From Rhodobacterales bacterium LSUCC0387 (lineage in GTDB: Bacteria > Pseudomonadota > Alphaproteobacteria > Rhodobacterales > Rhodobacteraceae), in NCBI GenBank assembly GCA_015689775.1, contig WVSR01000002.1, forward strand, positions 124,001 through 188,000: a stretch of DNA of 64,000 nt. Direction: 5' to 3'. Shown here piece by piece: positions 32,423 to 41,289 of the stretch; position 1 is the first letter of the stretch; each line of letters begins with the position of its first letter. A program made the translations under genes and the position numbers. The notes under the pieces were generated by a model. It made no database searches. It was not told where the DNA came from and saw nothing but the letters and a program-made list of their open reading frames with translations.

Positions 32423-33042
32423 AGCCTTTTACAAACCATATTGGCGTTGCCCTTCCATTATTGGCGGATAACCTTAACACTGATGTGATCATTCCGTCAC
32501 GCGAGATGAAACGGGTTTCAAAGGTTGGACTGGCAAATGGTCTCTTTGCCAATATTCGCTATTCAGATGGCAATCGAAAACCTGACCCTGAATTCCTTCT
32601 AAACCATCCAAATTATCATACTGCGTCTATACTAATTCTGGGTAGAAATGCAGGATGTGGTTCGTCGAGGGAGCATGCCGTTTGGGCGCTTGCAGACTAT
32701 GGATTTAGGGTCGTATTAGCGGAAAGCTTTGCATCAATTTTTTATAATAATTGCGTTGCTAATGGCGTACTACCAATTACTCTCGATCGCTCATCGATAG
32801 AAGCTATCGCTGACTGGGTGAGAATTGATCCTACCTCACATCATTTGTCAGCGAACCTTGAAAAATGTACCCTTGAGACAGTTGATAACAGTTTTGAGTT
32901 TGTGATCACTCCTTTGGCGCGCCGAATGCTTTTAAATGGTTTGGCACCAATAGATCTCACACTTGAGGATAAGGTTTTGATTGACTGTTTTATTGCGGAA
33001 GATATGCGGGAGCGTCAGTGGCTTTACAGTGTTAGCGACTGA
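32419..33042 (+). CDS. Aconitase-family hydratase small subunit (LeuD-like)
   Basis: The 207-residue protein shows the swivelling-domain signature GRNAGCGSSREHAVWALADYG near residue 75 and LNTDVIIPSREMKRV near 20, as in LeuD and dimethylmaleate hydratase small subunits. It supplies substrate-binding residues to the iron-sulfur large subunit. Length is normal for LeuD. It is the last gene of the rightward arm; no strong terminator is seen in the following 119 bp before tRNA-Gly. Confidence 0.88.
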   Translation: MKPFTNHIGVALPLLADNLNTDVIIPSREMKRVSKVGLANGLFANIRYSDGNRKPDPEFLLNHPNYHTASILILGRNAGCGSSREHAVWALADYGFRVVLAESFASIFYNNCVANGVLPITLDRSSIEAIADWVRIDPTSHHLSANLEKCTLETVDNSFEFVITPLARRMLLNGLAPIDLTLEDKVLIDCFIAEDMRERQWLYSVSD

Positions 33043-33161
33043 GGCATTAGGCTGTTTTCGTGAAATCAAGTTAAACTGGTTCCTGCTGTGTGTCTTTATT
33101 GGTTACAGAATATGACTTGCTTGACCTCTAATGTCGGGTCAAATATCTGTCACTCAGTTGA

Positions 33162-33235
33162 GCGGGTATGGTGTAATGGTAGCGCCCTAGCCTTCCAAGC
33201 TAGTCGTGCGGGTTCGATTCCCGCTACCCGCTCCA
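33162..33235 (+). tRNA. tRNA-Gly (anticodon TCC)
   Basis: A complete cloverleaf of 74 nt with encoded CCA: acceptor GCGGGTA paired with TACCCGC, anticodon stem CTAGC/GCTAG around the loop CTTCCAA, and T-arm GCGGG-TTCGATT-CCCGC. It lies inside the catabolic block between the LeuD-like and IlvD-like genes. tRNA genes are frequent integration sites, but no integrase or repeated 3-prime end was seen nearby. Confidence 0.97.
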
Positions 33236-33507
33236 TAAAATCCCCTTAGCCCGTTGATGTGTAATGGTTTTTAGCTAGGCTGATAGATTCTGTTTGAAGT
33301 GAGTCTGTCAGTGTCATCAGCAGTCTCTTGAACGTTAAGAGCGTAGTTCACGAGCCATGCCTAACCAAGCCCGCGTCATGACAATGTATAGTTTATTGTT
33401 AGCTCTAAGTTGCTAAATGGCGCTTAGACTTTGATAGACGTAGCAGAATGCTATGGTCACCATTAGTAACTAATTTCATACATTTGATCGCAAAGGGAAA
33501 ATGAACG

Positions 33508-35238
33508 ATGCCTAAAACCCCTGACACATTGAGGTCATCTCGTTGGTTTGCCCCAGATGATTTACGAAGCTTTGGTCATCGGTCTCGAATGATGCAGCTG
33601 GGTTATGCAGAAGAAGAATTCCGAGGGAAACCGATTATTGGTGTTTTAAACACTTGGTCAGAGATCAACTCTTGTCACGGGCATTTTCCTGAGCGCGCCA
33701 AGGAAGTTAAGCGCGGTGTGAACCAAGCGGGTGGGTTCCCTATAGAGATGCCAGTTCTCAGTTTGGATGAACAATTTACAAAACCGAGTTCTATGCTCTA
33801 TCGCAACATGCTGGCAATGGAGACTGAAGAGGTTATCCGCTCTCACCCTTTTGATGGGGTTATATTGATGGGTGGATGCGATAAGACGACGCCTGCTCTG
33901 ATTATGGGAGCGCTTAGCGCTGGAGTACCATTCATCTATTTACCTGCGGGACCAATGCTACGCGGCAACTACGCCGGAGAGATCCTAGGTTCTGGTTCTG
34001 ATGCTTGGAAATATTGGGACGAACGGCGCGCTGGCAATATCAGCGATGAGCAGTGGCGGGGTGTGCAAGGAGGAATTGCTCGTTCGCATGGCGTCTGTAT
34101 GACGATGGGCACGGCATCCACGATGACGATCATAGCAGATTCTATGGGGCTGACGCTTCCGGGAGCCTCCTCAATTCCGGCCGTTGATGCCAATCATTCG
34201 CGCATGGCGAGCGCTTGTGGCCGGAGGATCGTAGAAATGGTTTGGGAAGATGTCTCTATGCAAGACATTGTCACCTCGGCCAGTGTAAAGAACGCCGCCA
34301 TCGTCGCCATGGCCACCGGCTGTTCCACTAATGCAGTGGTACACCTCATCGCTATGGGCCGCCGTGCGGGGGTAGAACTGACGCTCGACGACCTCGACGC
34401 GTTGGGGCGTACTGTTCCATTGCTCGCCAATGTTCGACCGTCAGGAAAGGACTACCTGATGGAGGATTTCTATTACGCCGGAGGGTTGCTTGCCATGATC
34501 AAGCAGATCGCAGACCGGCTCGACACATCCACTGTTTCGGTCAACGGTCGAACGCTGGCTGATAATATTGTAGATGCTCAGGTCTACAACGATGACGTTA
34601 TCCGCCCGTTGTCCAACCCGGTCTACCATGAGGGGTCGCTAGCAGTTTTGCGTGGAAACCTCTGTCCGTCGGGTGCGGTAATTAAACCAGCCGCTTGCGA
34701 TCCGAAATATCATATTCATGAAGGGCCGGCACTGGTCTTTGACAGCTATGCCAAGATGAAAACGGCGATTGACGACGAAGATCTTGACGTTACGCCTGAT
34801 CATGTTCTGGTCTTGCGTAATGCCGGGCCACAGGGTGGACCAGGTTTTCCGGAATGGGGGATGTTGCCGATCCCAAAAGTGCTTATAAAGCAGGGTCATC
34901 GCGACATGCTGCGCATTTCAGATGCGCGGATGTCTGGGACATCTTACGGCGCCTGTGTTCTTCATGTTGCTCCTGAAAGTTTTGTTGGTGGACCGCTGGC
35001 TCTATTAAAGACTGGCGACATTGTCCGAATGGACCTGCCGAACCGGTCGCTCGATATGATAGTAGATGACGCGGAACTAGAGCGCCGCAAAGCCGCCTGG
35101 ATTCCTCCCGAACCTCGCTTCCAACGCGGCTGGGGTTGGATGTTCTCAAAACATGTGGGGCAAGCCGACACCGGCTGCGATTTTGACTATCTGACAAGCG
35201 ATCACGGTCAAACTGCGGGTGAGCCTGATATATTCTAA
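33508..35238 (+). CDS. IlvD/Edd family dehydratase (sugar-acid type)
   Basis: The 576-residue protein has iron-sulfur dehydratase motifs: NTWSEINSCHGHF, ILMGGCDKTTPALIMGA, GVCMTMGTASTM and RISDARMSGTSYG. The N-terminus and NSCHGHF version resemble L-arabonate and related sugar-acid dehydratases more than biosynthetic dihydroxy-acid dehydratase. It dehydrates an aldonate or dihydroxy acid to a 2-oxo-3-deoxy acid in the cytoplasm. It heads a rightward series with RraA-like, HAD, SDR, cupin and EamA genes. The preceding 272-bp gap contains no evident gene. Base composition of the middle of this gene is GC-richer than its neighbours. Confidence 0.85.
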   Translation: MPKTPDTLRSSRWFAPDDLRSFGHRSRMMQLGYAEEEFRGKPIIGVLNTWSEINSCHGHFPERAKEVKRGVNQAGGFPIEMPVLSLDEQFTKPSSMLYRNMLAMETEEVIRSHPFDGVILMGGCDKTTPALIMGALSAGVPFIYLPAGPMLRGNYAGEILGSGSDAWKYWDERRAGNISDEQWRGVQGGIARSHGVCMTMGTASTMTIIADSMGLTLPGASSIPAVDANHSRMASACGRRIVEMVWEDVSMQDIVTSASVKNAAIVAMATGCSTNAVVHLIAMGRRAGVELTLDDLDALGRTVPLLANVRPSGKDYLMEDFYYAGGLLAMIKQIADRLDTSTVSVNGRTLADNIVDAQVYNDDVIRPLSNPVYHEGSLAVLRGNLCPSGAVIKPAACDPKYHIHEGPALVFDSYAKMKTAIDDEDLDVTPDHVLVLRNAGPQGGPGFPEWGMLPIPKVLIKQGHRDMLRISDARMSGTSYGACVLHVAPESFVGGPLALLKTGDIVRMDLPNRSLDMIVDDAELERRKAAWIPPEPRFQRGWGWMFSKHVGQADTGCDFDYLTSDHGQTAGEPDIF

Positions 35239-35388
35239 TGGAGTAAAATCTCGACCCTGCGCATTGTGTTATCTCTGTTCAAAGGATGTCCCTCTGAAAT
35301 GAGGCCAGAGATTATATTTGCGAAGTTTGGCCAACACTCAATTGCAAGTATTTATGGCTACTAACGGTTGAACCAAAGGAATTTCCCT

Positions 35389-36114
35389 ATGAGCAATCAT
35401 CCACTGACACAGAAAATAAAACAAAAACTCGAACAGGTTTCTGTTGCTACATTGGCAACTGCACTTTTCAAGCGTGGTTTGCGCCACCAAACTATCCAGG
35501 ATGTGCGGCCTCTATCGCCAAAAGGTAAGAATATGGTAGGCCCTGCCTTCACTTTGCGCTTTATACCTGCGCGAGAAGATCGCAATCAGCTGGCTGAGCT
35601 TAGTAATACGGATCACCCTCAGCGAGTCGCTATCGAAACTTGTCCGCTTGGACATGTTTTGGTGATAGACAGCAGGAAATCGGCGCTTGCCGCTAGTGCT
35701 GGAGACATTTTGATTACTCGTTTGATGATGCGCGGCGGTGCAGGTGTGGTGACTGACGGCGGTTTGCGTGATGCTATGAATATCTCTGAACTCGATATAC
35801 CAGCCTATCATAACCGCCCCTCTTCGCCCACGAGCCTAGTGACGAACGAGGCAATAGCGATAAACGAACCTATTGGTTGTGGCGATGCACCGGTCTTTCC
35901 CGGTGATATCATAGTCGGCGACGATGACAGTGTCATAGTTATTCCAGCCCATCTGGTTGAAGAAGTCGCAGACGAAGCCGTTGAAATGACCGCGTACGAA
36001 GATTTTGTAATTGAGCAAGTACAAAATGGTGCCACGATTATTGGTCTGTATCCCGCAACCAAGGAAGAAAACCTCGATAAATTTGCCAAATGGCGTGAGG
36101 TAAACAATCGTTAA
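35389..36114 (+). CDS. RraA-like / 4-hydroxy-4-methyl-2-oxoglutarate aldolase-like protein
   Basis: The 241-residue protein belongs to the RraA/HMG-aldolase family. GGAGVVTDGGLRDAMNI contains the Arg-Asp pair needed by the aldolase branch, followed by GCGDAPVFPGDIIVGDDDSVIVIP. The ATG at 35389 with AAAGGAA upstream is chosen over an in-frame TTG 21 bases earlier. Placed after a sugar-acid type dehydratase, aldol cleavage or oxoacid decarboxylation is a more likely role than RNase E regulation. Confidence 0.8.
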   Translation: MSNHPLTQKIKQKLEQVSVATLATALFKRGLRHQTIQDVRPLSPKGKNMVGPAFTLRFIPAREDRNQLAELSNTDHPQRVAIETCPLGHVLVIDSRKSALAASAGDILITRLMMRGGAGVVTDGGLRDAMNISELDIPAYHNRPSSPTSLVTNEAIAINEPIGCGDAPVFPGDIIVGDDDSVIVIPAHLVEEVADEAVEMTAYEDFVIEQVQNGATIIGLYPATKEENLDKFAKWREVNNR

Positions 36115-36261
36115 ATGAGCAAAAATAGCGTTACTTAGAGATAGCAACTCGAATAGCTTAGAAAAGGAACTTCAAGTCACGCACTTTAAATTTATTGGCA
36201 GACCATTTGCCTTGTGTTTTGGTGGCATTGCTATTTACGAATTTAATGACGGAGACCCAAA

Positions 36262-36978
36262 ATGACTGGGCCTGAGAATGTGAAATTGATTATATTTGAT
36301 TGTTTTGGAACAGTTGTTGATTGGCGTGGAAGCATTATTGAGGACTTGTCTAAGTGGGGCGAACAAAAAGGCCTATCAATTGACTGGGCGCTGTTAGCAG
36401 ATCTTTGGCGCGGCAGCTACGAGCCGCAAATGGGGCGCGTAAGATCAGGGGAAATTCCTTGGACTAATTTGGATGACCTGCATTTTGAAAGTCTTCAGGC
36501 TGTGCTATCAGAACTACACGCACCTGAGCTTGATCAGCTAGATTTAATGTATATCAACCGTGTTTGGCATCGTTTAAATCCTTGGCCAGACGCAGTTGAG
36601 GGGTTGGAACGCTTGAAGCGTAAGTTTGTGATTGGCCCATTATCTAATGCTAATGTTTCCCTTCTTGTTAACATGGCCAAATTTGCGAATTTGCCCTGGG
36701 ATCATGCCTTTTCCTGCGAGTTATATAAGCATTATAAACCTGACCCCGAGACATACTTGGGAGTGTGCCGGATGATGTATCTGGATCCTGAACAGGTGAT
36801 GTTATGTGCTGCGCATAATTATGACCTTGTTGCTGCACGTGAATGTGGACTGAGGACGGCATTCATCCCAAGGTCTACCGAGTATGGTCCCGGGCAGAAG
36901 ACGGATCTAACGGCCGAGCAAGAGTGGGATGTTATTGCGCCTGACTTAATTGAGTTTGCAACTGAGATGGGCGCCTAG
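36262..36978 (+). CDS. Haloacid dehalogenase type II-like HAD hydrolase
   Basis: The 238-residue protein has the L-2-haloacid dehalogenase motifs: IIFDCFGTVVDWR with the nucleophilic aspartate, GPLSNANVSLL, YKHYKPDPETYLG with the lysine, and CAAHNYDLVAARECGLRTAFIPR. It could dehalogenate 2-haloacids or dephosphorylate a small substrate. GGAG precedes the ATG. It lies 147 bp after the RraA-like gene and 94 bp before the SDR gene. Confidence 0.83.
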   Translation: MTGPENVKLIIFDCFGTVVDWRGSIIEDLSKWGEQKGLSIDWALLADLWRGSYEPQMGRVRSGEIPWTNLDDLHFESLQAVLSELHAPELDQLDLMYINRVWHRLNPWPDAVEGLERLKRKFVIGPLSNANVSLLVNMAKFANLPWDHAFSCELYKHYKPDPETYLGVCRMMYLDPEQVMLCAAHNYDLVAARECGLRTAFIPRSTEYGPGQKTDLTAEQEWDVIAPDLIEFATEMGA

Positions 36979-36989
36979 AAATATAAGGC

Positions 36990-37008
36990 TCAATTAAACT
37001 TTAATTGA
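36990..37008. repeat. AT-rich palindrome TCAATTAAACTTTAATTGA
   Basis: A 19-bp near-continuous inverted repeat in the gap between the HAD and SDR genes. It could be an operator; it lacks the GC-rich stem and T run of a terminator. Confidence 0.3.
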
Positions 37009-37072
37009 AACTTGTATGCGCTGCCATCTTGTATGAAAGTGGCTCAAGTATTCCGCTCGCAAAGGTAAAAAT

Positions 37073-37777
37073 ATGAAGAATGCAGTAGTCATCGGTGGTA
37101 CGGGCGGGATAGGCGCCGGTATTGTGCGCGTGCTATTGCGAGAGGGTTGGCATGTCCTGGCCACAGGTCTTGATGAGCGCGAGATCGATGCTTTCTCAGT
37201 TGCTGTGCCTAGCGTGGAAACCGCTGTATTAGATGTCACCGACCAAGGTCAGGTCACTGAATTTTTCAACCGGTTTGAAACTCTGGATGCCCTTGTTAAT
37301 TGTGCCGGCGTTTTGTTTCGCGGTGCAGAATACGAAATGGACGTTTTCACCAAGGTCATCGAGATCAACCTCACTGGTACAATGCGTACTTGTTTAGCAG
37401 CTCATGAGTTGCTCGCTAGATCCAAAGGTACAATTGTTAACACCGCCTCGATGCTAAGTACGTTCGGCGGACCACTTGTGCCAGCTTATTCAGCTTCAAA
37501 AGGCGGCGTTTCCCAGTTGACCAAGGCTTTGGCCGGAAAATGGGCCGCCGATGGAATTCGCGTAAACGCGATTGCACCTGGATGGATTGAAACAGAAATG
37601 ACAGCTGCCTTGCGCGAAGATCCAGAGCGCAATGGACCAATCTTGGCTCGCACGCCAATGGGGCGTTGGGGCAAACCTGATGAAATTGGAGAGCTTGTAG
37701 CGTGGCTACTATCGCATCGCGCGGGCTTTGTAACCGGTGCTATCTACCCTGTAGATGGCGGATACAGTGCAATGTGA
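37073..37777 (+). CDS. SDR-family oxidoreductase
   Basis: The 234-residue protein has the classical short-chain dehydrogenase features: VVIGGTGGIGAGIVRVLL for NAD(P) binding, VNCAGVLFRG, NTASMLSTFGG with the catalytic serine, and YSASKGG with Tyr and Lys. It oxidises a secondary alcohol or reduces a ketone. AAAGG stands before the ATG. The cupin gene follows 6 bp later, so these two are co-transcribed. The substrate may be a sugar-acid or hydroxyacid from the preceding dehydratase pathway. Confidence 0.87.
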   Translation: MKNAVVIGGTGGIGAGIVRVLLREGWHVLATGLDEREIDAFSVAVPSVETAVLDVTDQGQVTEFFNRFETLDALVNCAGVLFRGAEYEMDVFTKVIEINLTGTMRTCLAAHELLARSKGTIVNTASMLSTFGGPLVPAYSASKGGVSQLTKALAGKWAADGIRVNAIAPGWIETEMTAALREDPERNGPILARTPMGRWGKPDEIGELVAWLLSHRAGFVTGAIYPVDGGYSAM

Positions 37778-37783
37778 GATAAT

Positions 37784-38311
37784 ATGCCCCTACAAAAAAC
37801 TGACCAAGATCCAATGACCCCATATCAGCTTCCTTTTCCAAAAGATGCCTTGGAAGAGATAGTAGTGCCTAATGCTATTCCAGATGATGAAAGGATCTGG
37901 GTTCCGCAGGCTCCCAATGTATGGTTTCGTCCGCTGTGTTTGAATCGTTCTCAGGGTTATTGGATGAACCTTCTGAAGGTGAAAAAATCAGGTGTTCTAT
38001 CGCGCCATCGACACCCTCAAGCAGTACATGGTTGGGTTCTTAAAGGACGGTGGTATTACCTTGAGCACGATTGGGAGGCGACCGAAGGCTCGTATGTGTA
38101 TGAACCTCCTGGTGAAACTCACACTTTGGTAGTTCCCGAAGGGGTCGAAGAAATGATCACCTTTTTCCAAGTTAATGGCGTTATGTGCTATGTTGATCCT
38201 TATGGTGAGATTTTGGGCTACGAAGATGTTTTTACAAAGATTGACTTATGCCGCACGCATTATGAGAAAGTTGGGCTTGGAGCAGATTACGTTGATCAAT
38301 TCATTAGATGA
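37784..38311 (+). CDS. Cupin protein, 2,4-prime-dihydroxyacetophenone dioxygenase-like
   Basis: The 175-residue protein is a single cupin: LSRHRHPQAVHGWVLKGRWYYLEHDW as the first motif (residues 71-96) and PPGETHTLVVPEG as the second, giving three candidate histidine metal ligands. It resembles the 2,4-prime-dihydroxyacetophenone dioxygenase family of C-C cleaving iron enzymes, although many members in sugar-acid clusters have other roles. It follows the SDR gene closely. Confidence 0.75.
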   Translation: MPLQKTDQDPMTPYQLPFPKDALEEIVVPNAIPDDERIWVPQAPNVWFRPLCLNRSQGYWMNLLKVKKSGVLSRHRHPQAVHGWVLKGRWYYLEHDWEATEGSYVYEPPGETHTLVVPEGVEEMITFFQVNGVMCYVDPYGEILGYEDVFTKIDLCRTHYEKVGLGADYVDQFIR

Positions 38312-38356
38312 CGTGTAGACACAACTTTTGCATAGATTTTTAGTAAGAGAATTGTC

Positions 38357-39196
38357 GTGGACACTCATGTCTACTTAGCAATCATCTTTGCTGCTGTGCT
38401 TCATGCGGGTTGGAACGCTGCTTTAAAAGCAAATTCAGACCGGGCGACAAACGTGCTTATTCTGTCCGTTGTTCAGGGAAGTATTGCACTTCCTCTTCTA
38501 GCATTTTTGCCGCAGCCATCAGTTAGTTCTTTGCCATTGATATTGGCCGCGTCATTTCTTCACTGCGGGTACAAAATTTTCCTTATGAAAGCATATGATT
38601 ACGCTGATTTGAACCAAGTTTATCCATTGGCGCGCGGTCTTGCTCCTGTAATTGTAACGATAGTTTCAATTTTATTTTTTAGCGCACAATTTGGTGTTTC
38701 TACGATTGCATCAATAGCTATGATTTCTATTGGAATAATTGTGCTCGGCATCACTAAGGCGCATAATAAAAAAATGTCACCACTCGCATGGTTTTTTACC
38801 TGCGGGACTGCCGCATTTATAGCCAGTTATACCGTTGTTGACGGCATCGGCGTGCGTCTTTCAGAAGCACCATCTGCGTATGTGATTTATCTTTTCCTTG
38901 GCGATGCTATTGCAACGACCTTCTATTTTGGCGTTACAAGAAGTACAGATTTTCTGTTTCACGCGATGTCTTCCTGGAGGTCAGGATTTTTTTCAGGGAT
39001 ATTATCCTTGGGTGCATATTGGATCGCGGTATGGGCTTTTACTAAAGCGCCAATTGCTGTTGTTGCCTCATTGCGTGAAACCAGCATTCTATTCGCAGTG
39101 TTGATCGGCACTATTTTCCTTAAAGAGCCCATGACAAACTTGCGTTGGGCCTCGATCGGTTTGATAGCCATTGGTGCTATCGCAATAAAAATTTAG
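38357..39196 (+). CDS. EamA/DMT-family transporter
   Basis: The 279-residue protein is hydrophobic with about ten membrane segments in two homologous halves and EamA-type endings (LRETSILFAVLIGTIFLKEP, RWASIGLIAIGAIAI). It probably moves a metabolite across the inner membrane for this gene set. The start is GTG with AGAGAA upstream. After this gene the base composition rises sharply. Confidence 0.85.
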   Translation: MDTHVYLAIIFAAVLHAGWNAALKANSDRATNVLILSVVQGSIALPLLAFLPQPSVSSLPLILAASFLHCGYKIFLMKAYDYADLNQVYPLARGLAPVIVTIVSILFFSAQFGVSTIASIAMISIGIIVLGITKAHNKKMSPLAWFFTCGTAAFIASYTVVDGIGVRLSEAPSAYVIYLFLGDAIATTFYFGVTRSTDFLFHAMSSWRSGFFSGILSLGAYWIAVWAFTKAPIAVVASLRETSILFAVLIGTIFLKEPMTNLRWASIGLIAIGAIAIKI

Positions 39197-39346
39197 CTTT
39201 GTGGTAACGTCCCAGCATTTGACGATAAAGCAAAAAGAATTTTTAGGTTCCGAACAATTAATGGGAGTAGATTGAACTCTACTGGGCTTGTTTGGCTGGC
39301 TATGTCGCTTTATTCACGTATTTGTAGAGTGAGGACGCGAGCGACC

Positions 39347-41173
39347 ATGACGACCGAAGCCAACACGACCAAGGTGTTACCGCCTACAAAAGCCGTAAAT
39401 GCCACTGAGGAGCGTGCGCGTTCTAAAAAGATCGGGTCGCTGCGTGCTCTTTTGCCCTTCCTTGTTGCTTATCGTGTCTGGATCATTGGCGCAGGTCTTG
39501 CGCTTGTAACCACTGCGCTCGTCGCGCTAGTGATGCCTTTGGCGGTGCGCCGTGTAATAGATGGATTTGAAACAGACACGGCCGCTCTTCTCGACAGCTA
39601 TTTTCTGGCGGCTTTGGTGATCGCTGGCCTTTTAGCCCTAGGAACGGGCGCGCGTTATTACCTTGTGACACGATTGGGTGAGCGTGTGATTGCCGATATT
39701 CGCAAGGCAGTGTTTTTCCGCATGATCTCGATGAGCCCAAGTTTTTATGAGAAGGTCATGACGGGTGAGGTGCTTAGCCGTATCACCACGGACACTACGC
39801 TTTTGCTCAGTGTGATTTCTTCTTCGGTGTCTGTAGCCCTTCGCAATGCGCTGATTTTAATGGGCGGCTTGGTGATGATGGTTGTCACATCGCCCAAGCT
39901 GACGGGGATGGTTTTGTTGCTTGTGCCTGCGATTATCGTCCCGATTGTGGTTTTGGGGCGCAAGCTGCGCGTGTTGTCGCGTGAAAACCAAGATTGGATT
40001 GCGCAAAGTTCTGGCGCAGCATCTGAGGCGCTTTTGGCCGCTCAAACTGTGCAGGCCTTTACTCATGAGCGAGCCTCTTCCAATGATTTTTCCAACGTTA
40101 CAGAGGCCAGTTTCAACAGTGCCAAGCGCCGCATTTCAACCCGTGCCTTTATGACAGTGATTGTGATCTTCCTAGTTTTTGCGGGGATTGTGGGGGTACT
40201 TTGGGTGGGAGCGCGGGATGTTCGCGCAGACGCAATGAGCATCGGCGCGCTGATCCAGTTTTTGATCTATGCAATTATGGTCGCAGGCGCGGTGGGTGCG
40301 CTGTCTGAGATTTGGGGCGAATTGCAGCGCGCCGCTGGTGCGACCGAGCGGTTGGTAGAACTTGTCTACGCTGAGGACGCAGTCACCGACCCCGTCCGCC
40401 CTGTGTCCCTGGCACATGGGGGCAAGGGCGATATCGTGTTTGACGGCGTGGGTTTTGCCTATCCGACCCGCTCAGAAACTGCGGCGCTCAAAGATGTGAG
40501 CTTCACCATTAAATCGGGTGAGACAGTGGCGCTTGTCGGGCCATCAGGCGCAGGTAAATCCACGATCTTCCAATTGCTGCAACGCTTCTATGATCCGCAA
40601 AAAGGCAAGATCACCCTTGATGGGGTCAATCTGCGCGATATGCGCCGTGAGGGGTTCCGCGCGGCTATGGCGCTGGTGCCGCAAGACCCTGTGATTTTCG
40701 CGGCATCTGCGCGAGACAATATTCGCTTTGGCCGCCCTGATGCCACCGATGCCGAGGTTGAGGCCGCCGCCCGCGCCGCCGCAGCGCATGATTTTCTTGC
40801 CGCTCTACCCGAAGGCTATGACAGCTATGTAGGCGAGCGGGGGATCATGCTGTCAGGGGGGCAAAAACAGCGTATTGCCATTGCCCGCGCCATTTTGCGC
40901 GATGCACCCATCCTGCTGCTAGACGAAGCTACCAGTGCGCTTGACGCTGAAAGTGAACGTTTGGTGCAGCGCGCGGTCGCAGATCTGAGTGCCGAACGCA
41001 CGACCTTGATTGTTGCGCATCGACTGGCAACTGTGAAAAAGGCCGACCGCATTTTGGTCTTTGATGCAGGGCAGATTGTCGCCGAAGGTAGTCATGATGC
41101 GCTTGTCGCGGATGGCGGGCTTTATGCACGTCTGGCACGGTTGCAATTCACGGATGGAATTGCTGCCGAATAA
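39347..41173 (+). CDS. ABC exporter, fused membrane and ATPase domains (MsbA-like)
   Basis: The 608-residue protein has an N-terminal six-helix exporter domain (residues about 40-330) and a C-terminal ATPase with Walker A GPSGAGKST, Q-loop PQDPVIFA, signature LSGGQKQR and Walker B ILLLDEATSALD. It acts as a homodimer in the inner membrane, by family analogy exporting lipids or hydrophobic compounds. The ATG at 39347 is preferred to an in-frame upstream TTG because the upstream part has no family character. Its codon use is that of the GC-rich core genes and differs from the flanking catabolic genes. Confidence 0.9.
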   Translation: MTTEANTTKVLPPTKAVNATEERARSKKIGSLRALLPFLVAYRVWIIGAGLALVTTALVALVMPLAVRRVIDGFETDTAALLDSYFLAALVIAGLLALGTGARYYLVTRLGERVIADIRKAVFFRMISMSPSFYEKVMTGEVLSRITTDTTLLLSVISSSVSVALRNALILMGGLVMMVVTSPKLTGMVLLLVPAIIVPIVVLGRKLRVLSRENQDWIAQSSGAASEALLAAQTVQAFTHERASSNDFSNVTEASFNSAKRRISTRAFMTVIVIFLVFAGIVGVLWVGARDVRADAMSIGALIQFLIYAIMVAGAVGALSEIWGELQRAAGATERLVELVYAEDAVTDPVRPVSLAHGGKGDIVFDGVGFAYPTRSETAALKDVSFTIKSGETVALVGPSGAGKSTIFQLLQRFYDPQKGKITLDGVNLRDMRREGFRAAMALVPQDPVIFAASARDNIRFGRPDATDAEVEAAARAAAAHDFLAALPEGYDSYVGERGIMLSGGQKQRIAIARAILRDAPILLLDEATSALDAESERLVQRAVADLSAERTTLIVAHRLATVKKADRILVFDAGQIVAEGSHDALVADGGLYARLARLQFTDGIAAE

Positions 41174-41289
41174 TCACTGTGAGCTTGCGAAAACGCGTTT
41201 TATTCTTCATTCTCACGCGAAGCCTGACGTGCGACGGCGTGCATCGTGACCGCAGGACCATTTGGGAGAATGATGGGGGAGGCAAGGCG

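Noticed and set aside
31040-33042. LeuC/LeuD of leucine biosynthesis
   Set aside because: The genes start with a CoA-transferase and share a catabolic regulator region; no leuA or leuB is nearby.
33508-35238. Biosynthetic dihydroxy-acid dehydratase IlvD
   Set aside because: The NSCHGHF-type sequence and sugar-acid-like neighbours fit the Edd/arabonate dehydratase branch better.
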